A DNA stretch of 64,000 nt from positions 248,001 through 312,000 of the forward strand of contig NZ_CP097118.1 in assembly GCF_024029435.1 (NCBI RefSeq). Direction: 5' to 3'. Below, in pieces: positions 8,310-16,886 of the stretch. The notes below the pieces were generated by a model. It did no database searches. It worked only from the letters and a program-made list of their open reading frames with translations, and was not told where the DNA came from. Source of the DNA: Fructilactobacillus hinvesii (GTDB lineage: Bacteria > Bacillota > Bacilli > Lactobacillales > Lactobacillaceae). The position numbers and the translations under genes were made by a program. Position 1 is the stretch's first letter, and the number at the start of each line of letters is the position of its first letter.

Positions 8310-9224
8310 ATGAAAAAGTGGCAGCAAATTGCCAAAATCACACGCTTGCACTCGCTAATTGCGTCCGTTCTACCGTTTTGCTTGGGGCTGTTATTCGCCC
8401 TCTTTCGCTATCAGGAACTGAACGTCTTAAATAGTGTGATTTTCTTTTTAATTACCTGCCTGATGCAGATCATCGTAAACCTGTTTGACACCTATAAGGA
8501 CTACAAAAAGGCAGTCAAGTATCACCTCAACCAAAAGGCGGATGGAATCTTCACGAAGGTTCAGGATGAAAACGCTGCCCGGCACTTAAAATGGGCAATC
8601 TATGTATTGACTGCCCTGGGCGCCCTGTTAGCTCTGTGGTTGGTGCTACGGACGAGTCCCGTCATTTTAATCCTTGGCTTAACCGGAGCTGCCGTCGGCT
8701 ACCTGTACAGCGGAGGTCCGCATCCGATTCAAAACGGTCCGCTGGGCGACGTTGCCTCTGGCATTATCATGGGCTACATCATCTCGCTGGCAGCCGTCTT
8801 AATCAACATCTCCTCTGGCCAGTACAGCTGGAGCATCGCCGGGGAAATGATCCTCGTGGCTGGAATTGCAGTCTGTGCCATTACCAATATCAGTCTCGCA
8901 AACAACCTCTGTGACTACGACGAGGACATGAAGTTTCATCGCTTCACGAGCGTCAGTTACCTTGGTAAAGAAGGAACGTTACGCTTCTACGCTCTTAACT
9001 ACCTCATTGGTTACATTTGTGTAGTAGCCTCCATTTGCCTCAACTGGCTGCCGTTTTCTACAATCTTAGTCGTAGTTACGATCCCACTAGTGATTAAAAA
9101 CACCCGGCGTTTCTTCGAAGTTCAGAGTAAAGAGAAAACCTTTGTCCTCACCATCCGCAATGACATTGCCATCACCTTGATGGTCGTACTTGCAGCCATC
9201 ATCTATTTCTTTTTCCAAGTCTAA
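8310..9224 (+). CDS. menA: UbiA-family prenyltransferase, probable 1,4-dihydroxy-2-naphthoate polyprenyltransferase
   Basis: 304 residues with about nine membrane segments. The two Asp-rich UbiA motifs are present: NLFDTYKDY (about residues 57-65) and CDYDEDMKFHR (about 201-211), which bind the Mg-diphosphate of the prenyl donor. MenA attaches the polyprenyl tail to DHNA in menaquinone synthesis. It stands alone here, with no other men genes or a prenyl diphosphate synthase nearby; many lactobacilli keep only late menaquinone genes and scavenge the quinone precursor. AAAGGAG precedes the ATG. A different UbiA substrate cannot be excluded. Confidence 0.85.
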   Translation: MKKWQQIAKITRLHSLIASVLPFCLGLLFALFRYQELNVLNSVIFFLITCLMQIIVNLFDTYKDYKKAVKYHLNQKADGIFTKVQDENAARHLKWAIYVLTALGALLALWLVLRTSPVILILGLTGAAVGYLYSGGPHPIQNGPLGDVASGIIMGYIISLAAVLINISSGQYSWSIAGEMILVAGIAVCAITNISLANNLCDYDEDMKFHRFTSVSYLGKEGTLRFYALNYLIGYICVVASICLNWLPFSTILVVVTIPLVIKNTRRFFEVQSKEKTFVLTIRNDIAITLMVVLAAIIYFFFQV

Positions 9225-9226
9225 AC

Positions 9227-9270
9227 TAAAAAAGTGGAGCTCCAGGGTTAACCTGGAACTCCACTTTTTT
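9227..9270. terminator. Bidirectional terminator between menA and the EamA transporter
   Basis: A long hairpin (AGTGGAG..CTCCACT, then TCCAGG..CCTGGA inside, one internal mismatch) is flanked by A6 and T6. It serves both convergent genes. Confidence 0.9.
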
Positions 9271-10213
9271 ATTGATTAGCTTTAGCATCAAGGCGATACC
9301 CGTACAACGTGATTAACGAACTAATGATGATAATGGTAACCCCAATGATTGTAGGTAAATTAATGTTTTCCCCGATCAGGAAGAAGGCAAAGATGGGTGA
9401 CAAAACCGGTTTAAAGAAAAAGACCAATGAGGCCATCGTAACTCCACCTTCCTGGAGGGCCAGGAAGTAAAAGGCAAAGCCACCTCCGGTCACGGCCACC
9501 CCGACGAATAAAATAATCCAGAGGTTCGGGAGGTTAACGTTCGTGAAAATCGGAATATCAGCAAACGACTTTAACCAGCTGACGGATCGCATGCCCGCTG
9601 CAATCGGAGGAATCTTCGTAATCAAAATTAACACTAACAATTCCAAAGCCCCAGCAATAAAGGTAAAACTCGTCATTACCACTCCGTCTAGTTGCACGCG
9701 CAGAGACGAAGCCTGGGACATGATACTGTAAAAACCAAACGTGGCGGCTGCCAGAATGGCAAAGAAAATTCCCAGTGGATCCGTCAGTTTAAAGGGATCA
9801 ACGATGACCAGTAATCCAATCACCGATAGAATCAGTGAGATGATGTCTGATCGTGAGAAATTTTCATGCAAAATCAGATAAGCAAAGATCAATGCAAACA
9901 CTGGATTACAGCTAAACAGGACGGCCACAATTGCCGGTTCTCCGTACTCAATCGCCAGCTGATAGAGCGTCATTGAGATGACCACGCATAAGAAGCCGGT
10001 TAGAGAGAACACCTTCCAATCCGACCAATGAATCTGGCGGTGTTGCTTTTTTAAATGCGAAAGCGCAAACGGGAGAATTACCAGTCCCCCGAGGGTAAAC
10101 CGAATCAAATTTAACTGAATCGGATTAAACTGATTCCCGGCGGACTTTAACGCAATTTCCATTAAACTAAATAGAACGGTTGAAAATAAAACATAAATTA
10201 ATGATTTTTTCAT
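9269..10213 (-). CDS. DMT superfamily transporter, EamA type
   Basis: 314 residues with ten predicted membrane segments in two repeated five-helix halves, typical of the EamA (RhaT/YdcZ-like) family. The first half ends near residue 150; the second begins with a cluster rich in Ala and Phe. Such proteins export or import small metabolites (amino acids, nucleotides); the substrate cannot be read from sequence. It is monocistronic, ends in a shared bidirectional terminator, and faces convergent menA. No regulator is adjacent. Confidence 0.88.
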   Translation of the reverse strand: MKKSLIYVLFSTVLFSLMEIALKSAGNQFNPIQLNLIRFTLGGLVILPFALSHLKKQHRQIHWSDWKVFSLTGFLCVVISMTLYQLAIEYGEPAIVAVLFSCNPVFALIFAYLILHENFSRSDIISLILSVIGLLVIVDPFKLTDPLGIFFAILAAATFGFYSIMSQASSLRVQLDGVVMTSFTFIAGALELLVLILITKIPPIAAGMRSVSWLKSFADIPIFTNVNLPNLWIILFVGVAVTGGGFAFYFLALQEGGVTMASLVFFFKPVLSPIFAFFLIGENINLPTIIGVTIIIISSLITLYGYRLDAKANQ

Positions 10214-10277
10214 TTGTCTGAATTCCCCTCTTCCTTTCCAAAATACAAAAAAAGCGGAGAAATTGCAAATTCAGCTC

Positions 10278-10315
10278 AAAAAAGCAGGATTACCGTATTG
10301 GTAATCCTGCTTTTT
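10278..10315 (-). terminator. Terminator after guaC
   Basis: A 12-bp perfect stem AGCAGGATTACC/GGTAATCCTGCT (10283-10294 and 10300-10311), with an A run on the left and T5 on the right. It overlaps the left end of a parS-like palindrome. Confidence 0.9.
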
Positions 10316-10330
10316 GTTTCATGTGAAACA
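10315..10330. promoter_or_regulatory. parS-like site 1
   Basis: TGTTTCATGTGAAACA: one base from the ParB-binding consensus TGTTNCACGTGAAACA, extended to an 18-bp inverted repeat by flanking T and A. Intergenic, just after guaC. Confidence 0.75.
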
Positions 10331-10337
10331 AGGACAA

Positions 10338-11309
10338 TTAGTCCCCGTTATAAATGGTATCCTTAACAATCACGTAATCAACCGTGCGCAGGGCTTTTAA
10401 ATCACGGCCTCCTGCGTAGGAAATCGACGACTGTAAGTCTTCTTTCATTTCTTGTAACGTATCGTAGATGCTGCCCTTGTAAGGCACCAGCAACTTCTTA
10501 CCTTCCACGTTGTGGTAAGCACCCTTTTGGTATTCAGAGGCCGAACCAAAGTATTCTTTGTACTTATGACCGTCTTCTTCTACTTCTTTTCCAGGTGATT
10601 CTAAGTGCCCGGCAAACATCGAACCAATCATGCACATCGTAGCGCCAAACCGAATGGACTTAGCGATATCACCGTCCGTCCGAATCCCACCGTCGGCAAC
10701 AATTGGTTTTTGGGCTGCTTTAGCGCAGTACCGAATGGCAGCTAATTGCCAACCACCCGTTCCAAATCCGGTCTTCACCTTCGTAATGCAGGCTTTTCCG
10801 GGACCAACCCCTACTTTAGTGGCATCCGCTCCGGCATTTTCTAACGCCCGCACCCCTTCAGGAGTTCCTACGTTTCCGGCAATTACAAAGGAATTGGGTA
10901 ATTGTTCCTTGATGTACTTAATCATTTTAATCACTGAATCCGAGTAACCATGGGCAATATCAATTGTAATGTACTCTGGTTCCAGCTGGTCGGCAGCCAA
11001 ACTAGCGATAAAGTCATATTCACCCGGTTTTACTCCCACACTAATGGAGGCAAATAAATCCTGGTCATGCATTCGTTTGACAAAGTCATGCCTGGCTTCC
11101 GGTTGAAAGCGGTGCATAACGTAGAAATACCCGTTTTGTGCTAACGAAACGGCAAGATCTTCGTTAATGACGGTTTGCATGTTAGCGGGGACCACTGGCA
11201 ATTTAAACTGCCGGCCTCCAAATTCAACCGTCGTATCGCATTCACTCCGAGAGTTCACGATACACTTGTTAGGAATCAATTGAATGTCATTATAATCAAA
11301 TACTTCCAT
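10338..11309 (-). CDS. guaC: GMP reductase
   Basis: 323 residues, an IMPDH/GMPR TIM-barrel enzyme without a CBS insert. It reduces GMP to IMP with NADPH and releases ammonia, returning guanine nucleotides to the adenine branch. The catalytic loop [20 protein letters not shown] places the nucleophilic Cys at 174 and has the GMPR-2 form rather than that of IMP dehydrogenase. [20 protein letters not shown] carries the phosphate-binding region. It is monocistronic, with its own promoter (11374-11402) and a PurR-like 13-mer between promoter and start. Confidence 0.95.
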   Translation of the reverse strand: MEVFDYNDIQLIPNKCIVNSRSECDTTVEFGGRQFKLPVVPANMQTVINEDLAVSLAQNGYFYVMHRFQPEARHDFVKRMHDQDLFASISVGVKPGEYDFIASLAADQLEPEYITIDIAHGYSDSVIKMIKYIKEQLPNSFVIAGNVGTPEGVRALENAGADATKVGVGPGKACITKVKTGFGTGGWQLAAIRYCAKAAQKPIVADGGIRTDGDIAKSIRFGATMCMIGSMFAGHLESPGKEVEEDGHKYKEYFGSASEYQKGAYHNVEGKKLLVPYKGSIYDTLQEMKEDLQSSISYAGGRDLKALRTVDYVIVKDTIYNGD

Positions 11310-11322
11310 GGTTCACTCTCCT

Positions 11323-11335
11323 AATCACGAACATT
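11323..11335 (+). promoter_or_regulatory. PurR-box-like 13-mer before guaC
   Basis: AATCACGAACATT, reading on the plus strand, partly matches the Gram-positive PurBox AWWWCCGAACWWT (CGAAC core kept). The identical 13-mer occurs before the purine permease gene near 53.7 kb, in the opposite orientation relative to the gene. Confidence 0.5.
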
Positions 11336-11373
11336 AATGATTTTAAATTTTCTTTCATTCGCGGACCTTTAAT

Positions 11374-11402
11374 ATCATACCGAAGCCACTCCTAATAGTC
11401 AA
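11374..11402 (-). promoter_or_regulatory. Promoter of guaC
   Basis: On the minus strand TTGACT (11402-11397), a 17-nt spacer, and TATGAT (11379-11374). This is a near-consensus vegetative promoter. Confidence 0.8.
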
Positions 11403-11416
11403 TGAAACGAGCCCAC

Positions 11417-11445
11417 AAAAAAACGAAGCCCCACTAGGCTTCGTT
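11417..11445 (-). terminator. Terminator after dnaB
   Basis: A 9-bp stem AACGAAGCC/GGCTTCGTT (11422-11430 and 11437-11445) with an A run on the left, which reads as T on the minus strand. It overlaps the dnaB stop codon. Confidence 0.85.
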
Positions 11446-12850
11446 ATTCTTGTGCGTTTGAAAGCGACGCAAACTTATTAAATGATTTAATGAACATTAA
11501 TTTAACCGTTCCTCGAGGACCAGACCGGTTCTTTTCAATAATTACTTCAACTTCTCCGTAATTATCGTTATCAGCTTCTCGTGGATCCTGGTTTTCGTCA
11601 TCTTCATTACCACCATCCTCACGATCATAGTAATCATCCCGATACAAGAAAGCCACGATGTCTGCATCCTGTTCAATCGAACCCGATTCCCGGATATCAG
11701 ACAATACCGGCCGTTTATCCTGCCGTTGTTCCACTCCCCGCGAAAGCTGGGAAAGTGCAATGATCGGAACCTGCAACTCATTCGCAAGTTTTTTTAACTG
11801 CCGCGAGATTTCTGACACCTCTTGTTGCCGACTTTCCCGGGTGCTCCCTTCAATTAACTGCAGGTAGTCAATTACAATCAGGCCTAAGCCCCCATCAGGA
11901 TCGCGGTCCGCCTCTCTTTTTAGGCGGCGACAGTTCGCTCGAATCGAAGCAATCCGAGCTCCCGGAGTATCGTCGATAAAAATATTGGCCGTTGCTAACG
12001 TCCCAATGGCAATCGTTAGGTTATTCCACTCGTCAGAACTCAATTCTCCAGTCCGCAGGTGGTTTGCATCAATGCTTCCTTCAGCACAAAGCATCCGGTT
12101 CACTAACGATTCCGCACTCATTTCCAAACTAAAGAGGGCGACCGTTTTATTGGTCTTCACCCCCACGTTTTGGGCGATGTTAAGCGCAAAGGCCGTTTTC
12201 CCGACGGCCGGCCGGGCCGCCAGAATCACCAATTCTCCCGGGTGTAGTCCGGTGGTCATCTGGTCCAACGCCTTGTAGCCGGTCGGCAAGCCCGTCACAT
12301 CATCCCCGCCGTTTTCGGCCAGTTCATTGATATTTTCAAAGGCTTGGTCTAACACATCGCGGATCGGCTGAAAGCCACTCTGATTCCGATCCTCAGACAC
12401 ATCCATGATTTCTCGTTCCGCGTTATCAAGGAGGGTGTCTAAGTCTTCATCCTCATCGTAACCATCCGTTGCGATTTTCGTGGCCGTTTGAATCAAGCGC
12501 CGCAGGGTCGCCTTCTTTTTGACAATCTTTGCGTAATACGTCAGGTTAGCAGCGGTTGGAACCGATTCTGCTAGCTCGACAATGGCAGACACGCCCCCAA
12601 CGTCTTCCAGTTGGTTCTGACTCTTTAAGCGGTCGGTGACGGTCACCGCATCAATTCCTTGGTCTTGATCCGCAAGGTCCATCATTGCCTGAAAAATCAG
12701 TTGGTGCGCTCGTTTATAAAAATCATCCGGCTGCAACAGTTCCATTGCATCGGGCAGGGTGGTCGGGGCCAAGAAAAGCGAACCAAGCACGGCCTTTTCC
12801 GCTTCAATGCTATGCGGTGGCGTGTGGTCCGTTAACACATCGTTATTCAT
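11444..12850 (-). CDS. dnaB: Replicative DNA helicase DnaB
   Basis: 468 residues (called dnaC in Bacillus subtilis). An N-terminal helical domain (about 10-110) for hexamer and primase contacts is followed by a RecA-like ATPase domain. Walker A reads ARPAVGKTAFALN (usually GRPSMGKT) and Walker B reads LIVIDYLQLI; the DnaB signature ALSQLSRGVEQRQDKRP follows. It unwinds DNA ahead of the fork as a hexamer. It lies about 33 nt after rplI, as in other lactobacilli, and probably shares its transcript. Confidence 0.96.
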   Translation of the reverse strand: MNNDVLTDHTPPHSIEAEKAVLGSLFLAPTTLPDAMELLQPDDFYKRAHQLIFQAMMDLADQDQGIDAVTVTDRLKSQNQLEDVGGVSAIVELAESVPTAANLTYYAKIVKKKATLRRLIQTATKIATDGYDEDEDLDTLLDNAEREIMDVSEDRNQSGFQPIRDVLDQAFENINELAENGGDDVTGLPTGYKALDQMTTGLHPGELVILAARPAVGKTAFALNIAQNVGVKTNKTVALFSLEMSAESLVNRMLCAEGSIDANHLRTGELSSDEWNNLTIAIGTLATANIFIDDTPGARIASIRANCRRLKREADRDPDGGLGLIVIDYLQLIEGSTRESRQQEVSEISRQLKKLANELQVPIIALSQLSRGVEQRQDKRPVLSDIRESGSIEQDADIVAFLYRDDYYDREDGGNEDDENQDPREADNDNYGEVEVIIEKNRSGPRGTVKLMFIKSFNKFASLSNAQE

Positions 12851-12883
12851 ACTCCAACCCTTTTCTCCATGCTACTAGTCAGC

Positions 12884-13336
12884 CTATTTTTCGGCAATGT
12901 GAACCCGGATTCTTCCCGTTACCTCGGGGTGTAACTTGACGGGAACGTTACTGTAACCCATTGCTTTAATTGGTTCGGCTAGTTCAATCTTACGTTTGTC
13001 AATTTTAACTTGGTATTGCGCAGCGAGAGCTTGAGCAATTTGCTTGCTGGTAATGGAACCAAACAGCCGTCCTTCCTTACCGGACTTCGCTTTCAATTCC
13101 ACTATCGTGTCATCCTTTTCTAAAAAGGCTTTGAGTTGCTTAGCTTCGGCTAACTCTTCTTCCGCATTTTCAGCGGCATGTTTTTGTTGGGCCTTCACCC
13201 GGCTCACCGCTGACTTAGTTGCTGGTTCGGCGAGGCCGTTCTTAATCAAGTAGTTTTGGGCGTAGCCCGCTGGAACCTGCTTGATTTCTCCTCGTTTTCC
13301 TTTACCACGAACGTCTTCTAAAAAAATCACTTGCAT
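12884..13336 (-). CDS. rplI: 50S ribosomal protein bL9
   Basis: 150 residues, full length. The N-terminal [30 protein letters not shown] domain carries the canonical L9 signature, then a long connecting helix (about 45-85) and the C-terminal domain ending in [11 protein letters not shown]. It binds 23S rRNA at the base of the L1 stalk. It is positioned between gdpP and dnaB in the conserved rpsF-to-dnaB block. Confidence 0.97.
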   Translation of the reverse strand: MQVIFLEDVRGKGKRGEIKQVPAGYAQNYLIKNGLAEPATKSAVSRVKAQQKHAAENAEEELAEAKQLKAFLEKDDTIVELKAKSGKEGRLFGSITSKQIAQALAAQYQVKIDKRKIELAEPIKAMGYSNVPVKLHPEVTGRIRVHIAEK

Positions 13337-13384
13337 AATGATCCACTCCTTTGGTTTTAATGTAACAAATTTACTGTAATTCTG

Positions 13385-15409
13385 CTATCCTGCTGACGCT
13401 TCATTTTCGGTTAAACTTTCCTGAATCGTCGTTTTCAAAAGCTCACTGGCTTCTGCCACCGTCTGATCTTTAATCTGAGTGGCTCCAGCCCCCAGGTGGC
13501 CACCTCCACCCAGCTTTTCCATAATGATTTGAACGTTAATCTGCCCGTTACTACGTGCGGAAATTCCCACGTTACCATCGTAACGGCGAAAGACAACAAA
13601 CGACGCCTCAACCCCGTCAACGGACAGTAAGGAATCAACGGATTTCGCCGCCGTCACGGAATCATACTGCACCTCATCTTCCGCCGTAATAATTGCGATC
13701 TGATGGTTATTTTCAAACTGGACCAGCGAAATCAGATGGTTCTCATCCATGTAATTTTTGACGTTTTCTTTCATGAACGACGAAATCTCATCCACGTTGG
13801 CACCAGCTGACCGTAAGTAACTGGCCGCGTCAAACGTCCGGGTTCCGGTCTTAACCGTAAAGGACTGCGTATCTACCACAATCCCAGTTAACATGGCCGT
13901 AGCCTCCAGTTCGTTCATTGGATCAGCTGACTGAGACTGATATTCAAACATTTCGGTGATCAGTTCACAGGCCGAAGAGGCGTACGGTTCCACGTAAGCT
14001 AGTAATGGATTAGCCGGAAATTCCTCGCCCCGACGGTGGTGATCAATGATAATCACCCGGTTCTCTAACTTTTGATACAAGTCCTGCGCAATCCCAATCT
14101 TGGGATTTGAGTGATCCACCATAATCAGCAAACTATCATCCGTTGCTTGCTTAGCCGCCTCATCGGGGGTAATCATGGCATTTTGAATGTCTGGATACGC
14201 TTGAATCATGTCTAACAAACGACGGATGTCCGTGTGAACGTCCTGATCGTCAAAGACGATGTAACATTCCTTCCCGTTCATCTGAGCAATCCGCCGAATC
14301 CCCATGGCAGCCCCTAAAGAATCCATATCCGGTTGCTGGTGACCGTCAACAAAGATTTGATCAGCAGTGCCCATTAACTGGACGAGTGCGTGGGTAATCA
14401 TCCGCGCCCGCACTCTGGTTCGCTTTTCCATCGGGTTGGTCTTTCCCCCAAAGAAGATGGCCTTGCCATCCTTTGATTTAATGACGGCTTGGTCCCCACC
14501 CCGACCCAGCGCAAGATCTAAGTTACTCTGCGCTAAATCAGCAAGTTGATTCAGGTCGGTATCTCCATAGGCAATTCCAATGCTCAGGGTAATCGGGAAG
14601 TTTTGTTGAACGGTACCCTTGCGAATCGTATCTAACACGTTGAACTTGTCATTTTCAACGTCTTGTAACGACTGCATGTACATCATGATGGAGTAGTGTT
14701 CAGCATCAATCCGTTTAAGGTAAATCCCATATTCTTGCGCCCACTCCGTTAACTTATTGGTAACGTAGTTTCGTAAGTTCGAAATTTCTTGGTCTGACAT
14801 CGATTGGCTGACCTCATCAAAGTTATCAAGGTAGATTTCCCCAATGGCAACCTTCTCATTTTCATACTTTACCTCTAAGTCTGCGTAGTGGGTAATGTCC
14901 ATTAGGTAAATGGTGCGATACTGGTGCTGGATCAAAAAGTTAAAGTAGTGCCCGTTCCAAGCTGCTTCAAACGATTGGTTTTGGTCCCAGTTCTTTTTAA
15001 TCAATTCGGCCAACTGTGGTGCCACCTGTTGAATCTTTTTCCCCACCACGCGCTCCGTTTGAAAGTAAGGCTGAAGGTAGGGATTAATCCAGCTAATTAG
15101 GTTGGAGGAATCTAAAATTAGTACTCCCAGTGGCATTTCTAAAAGCGACTCCTGTTCGCCCCGGTTAATTAAATACGAAAGGCGATCCATATAATTACTA
15201 GCCACTTGTTCCACGATGTTAAGCTCTTTAATAATAAAGAAGAGCCCTACACAGGCTAAGATGAGGAGGAATAATCCCACCCAAATATTGTACAAGAATG
15301 CGATTACAAGCCCCAATACCAAATTCAAGGTAATGAAAATGGCAATATTACGCAAATGTTGATTATGCATAAACGGGGGCAACGCTAAGGTTGTTTTTTC
15401 CTTTTTCAT
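13385..15409 (-). CDS. gdpP: Cyclic-di-AMP phosphodiesterase GdpP (DHH-DHHA1)
   Basis: 674 residues from the chosen start. Two N-terminal membrane segments (about 15-55), a degenerate PAS domain, a degenerate GGDEF domain, then DHH with VDGHQQPDMDSLGAA and IIIDHHRRGEEFP, and DHHA1 with GGGGHLGAGAT. It hydrolyses c-di-AMP to pApA at the membrane and so influences potassium, osmotic and wall stress. An ORF start at 15457 is possible, but AGGAG lies 6 nt before the second of two tandem ATGs (15409), giving the usual start. It is followed by rplI as in relatives. Confidence 0.95.
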   Translation of the reverse strand: MKKEKTTLALPPFMHNQHLRNIAIFITLNLVLGLVIAFLYNIWVGLFLLILACVGLFFIIKELNIVEQVASNYMDRLSYLINRGEQESLLEMPLGVLILDSSNLISWINPYLQPYFQTERVVGKKIQQVAPQLAELIKKNWDQNQSFEAAWNGHYFNFLIQHQYRTIYLMDITHYADLEVKYENEKVAIGEIYLDNFDEVSQSMSDQEISNLRNYVTNKLTEWAQEYGIYLKRIDAEHYSIMMYMQSLQDVENDKFNVLDTIRKGTVQQNFPITLSIGIAYGDTDLNQLADLAQSNLDLALGRGGDQAVIKSKDGKAIFFGGKTNPMEKRTRVRARMITHALVQLMGTADQIFVDGHQQPDMDSLGAAMGIRRIAQMNGKECYIVFDDQDVHTDIRRLLDMIQAYPDIQNAMITPDEAAKQATDDSLLIMVDHSNPKIGIAQDLYQKLENRVIIIDHHRRGEEFPANPLLAYVEPYASSACELITEMFEYQSQSADPMNELEATAMLTGIVVDTQSFTVKTGTRTFDAASYLRSAGANVDEISSFMKENVKNYMDENHLISLVQFENNHQIAIITAEDEVQYDSVTAAKSVDSLLSVDGVEASFVVFRRYDGNVGISARSNGQINVQIIMEKLGGGGHLGAGATQIKDQTVAEASELLKTTIQESLTENEASAG

Positions 15410-15517
15410 CATTTTCTCCTTTGCAAATTGTGGCATTGTTAAGCTATATTTTATCACAATCTTGCCGTTAAACTGGCCTTAATCCCAAACAAGCTCACTT
15501 TCCCGGCTTCAAAACCA

Positions 15518-15550
15518 TAAAAAAAGAGCCACTCTCAAGTGAGCAGCTCT
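15518..15550 (-). terminator. Terminator after rpsR
   Basis: A hairpin with AGAGC/GCTCT outer and CACT/AGTG inner pairs, separated by a small bulge, and A7 on the left (T on the minus strand). It separates rpsF-ssb-rpsR from gdpP. Confidence 0.7.
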
Positions 15551-15560
15551 AATTTAACCA

Positions 15561-15812
15561 TTAGTCTTCAACTACAAATGGTAACAAGCCCATAATCCGA
15601 GCTCGTTTAATCGCAATGGTTAATTTCCGTTGGTTCTTAGCGCTAGTTCCCGTTACTCGACGAGGTAAAATCTTACCCCGTTCGGAGATGAACCGCTTTA
15701 ATAAATCAACGTCTTTGTAATCAATGTATTCAATGTGGTTAGCAGCGATGAAATCAACCTTACGACGGCGACGTCCACCTCTTCTACCTCTTGAGTGTCT
15801 TTGTTCAGGCAT
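15561..15812 (-). CDS. rpsR: 30S ribosomal protein bS18
   Basis: 83 residues. Arg-rich N-terminus, then [22 protein letters not shown] and [25 protein letters not shown], the conserved S18 core. It pairs with bS6 on the 30S platform. Last gene of the conserved rpsF-ssb-rpsR operon; the pair S6-S18 may feed back on its own mRNA through the leader before rpsF. Confidence 0.97.
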   Translation of the reverse strand: MPEQRHSRGRRGGRRRRKVDFIAANHIEYIDYKDVDLLKRFISERGKILPRRVTGTSAKNQRKLTIAIKRARIMGLLPFVVED

Positions 15813-15853
15813 GTCTTTTCCCTCCTCGTTCGTTAATCGAATTTTACCATTCC

Positions 15854-16372
15854 TTAGAACGGCAAATCGTCATCGGAAATATCAATTTGGTCTCCTGAAC
15901 CCGCAAACGGATCAGCGGAATTATCGTTGCCATTCTGGTTATTATTAGCCGGATTAGCATCGGATTGCCCACCGAAGTTATTGGATTGGGGAGTTCCAAA
16001 TGGATTTTGTTGTGGAGCCTGGTTGCCCATGTTGTTCCCTTGTTGCCCCCCATTACGGGGTTCTAACAGGGTAAAGTTTTCAACAACAACTTCCGTTACA
16101 TAAACTCGTTGACCCTGCTTATTTTCGTAGTTACGGGTCTGTAATCGACCTTCTACTCCCAGCAGGGAACCCTTATGAACGAAGTTAGCAAGGTTTTCAG
16201 CTGATTTCCGCCAAATAACACAGTTAACGAAGTCAGCTTCCCGATCACCATTTTGGTTGGTGAAGCGACGGTCAACCGCGAGGGTAAAGGACCCAACGGC
16301 TGCGCCACTTTGGGTGTATCGCAAATCAACATCACGTGTTAAACGTCCGGTTAGGACAACGGTATTAATCAT
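15854..16372 (-). CDS. ssb: Single-stranded DNA-binding protein SSB
   Basis: 172 residues. An N-terminal OB fold (about 1-105) starts [20 protein letters not shown] and includes FVNCVIWRK. It is followed by a Gln/Asn/Gly-rich linker and the acidic tip SDDDLPF, which recruits repair and replication partners. Located between rpsF and rpsR, so co-expressed with ribosomal proteins. Full length for Firmicutes. Confidence 0.97.
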   Translation of the reverse strand: MINTVVLTGRLTRDVDLRYTQSGAAVGSFTLAVDRRFTNQNGDREADFVNCVIWRKSAENLANFVHKGSLLGVEGRLQTRNYENKQGQRVYVTEVVVENFTLLEPRNGGQQGNNMGNQAPQQNPFGTPQSNNFGGQSDANPANNNQNGNDNSADPFAGSGDQIDISDDDLPF

Positions 16373-16401
16373 ACTGAAACGCTCCTCTCGTTTTAAAACA
16401 A

Positions 16402-16695
16402 CTATTTATCACGTTTAACAGTCATTTGCCGTAAAATATTGTCGCTAAACTTAGCTAACCGGTCGAACTCGTCGATGGCTTTGCTGTCTTCAGCGGTCAA
16501 GTTAACAACGTGGTAAATTCCTTCGTTGAAACCATCAATTTCGTAAGCAAAACGCCGCTTTGACCAATCCTTTGAATCGATCAACTTGGCACCATTGTCA
16601 GTCAAAATCTTGTCGAACCGTTCTACTAAAGCAGTTTTAGCAGCATCGTCAAGATCAGGACGGATGATGTAAGTAATTTCGTATTTGTTTTCCAT
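16402..16695 (-). CDS. rpsF: 30S ribosomal protein bS6
   Basis: 97 residues from ATG 16695, which has AAGGAGGT at an 8-nt spacing; a longer frame to 16746 would add residues not found in S6. The [14 protein letters not shown] start and the [16 protein letters not shown] and [20 protein letters not shown] segments are typical. First gene of rpsF-ssb-rpsR, transcribed from the strong promoter at 16785-16813. Confidence 0.97.
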   Translation of the reverse strand: MENKYEITYIIRPDLDDAAKTALVERFDKILTDNGAKLIDSKDWSKRRFAYEIDGFNEGIYHVVNLTAEDSKAIDEFDRLAKFSDNILRQMTVKRDK

Positions 16696-16778
16696 GAATC
16701 TGCACCTCCTTATGGACTTTCGGCCCTCCAACAATTTGAAGAGCAAGGGTTGTAGCCTAACCCAAGGTTAACCTACAG
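16696..16778 (-). promoter_or_regulatory. Possible S6:S18 leader RNA upstream of rpsF
   Basis: An untranslated leader of about 80 nt lies between the predicted transcription start and rpsF. It can form a GGGTT/AACCC hairpin and, just before the ribosome binding site, a small TGGA/TCCA hairpin enclosing GGGCCGAAAG. In many bacteria the S6-S18 complex binds a CCG-containing hairpin here to repress the operon. The match is by eye and only suggestive. Confidence 0.35.
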
Positions 16779-16784
16779 ATTAAC

Positions 16785-16813
16785 ATTATAGCATTGGTTC
16801 TGGTTCTTGACAA
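16785..16813 (-). promoter_or_regulatory. Promoter of rpsF-ssb-rpsR
   Basis: On the minus strand TTGTCA (16813-16808), an exact 17-nt spacer, and TATAAT (16790-16785) preceded by TGC. Confidence 0.88.
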
Positions 16814-16852
16814 TCCCACGAATGTGATTTAGCGATACTCCTTAAGATACGC

Positions 16853-16876
16853 AAAAAGGATCCCAAATTGGCATCC
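16853..16876 (-). terminator. Terminator after gyrA
   Basis: The hairpin GGATcCCAAaTTGGcATCC (16858-16876) has A5 on the left and T8 on the right, just beyond the gyrA stop. Confidence 0.8.
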
Positions 16877-16886
16877 TTTTTTTTAA

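Noticed and set aside
9227..9270. Hairpin between menA and the EamA gene as a regulatory RNA
   Set aside because: Symmetry and flanking A and T runs between convergent genes fit an ordinary shared terminator.
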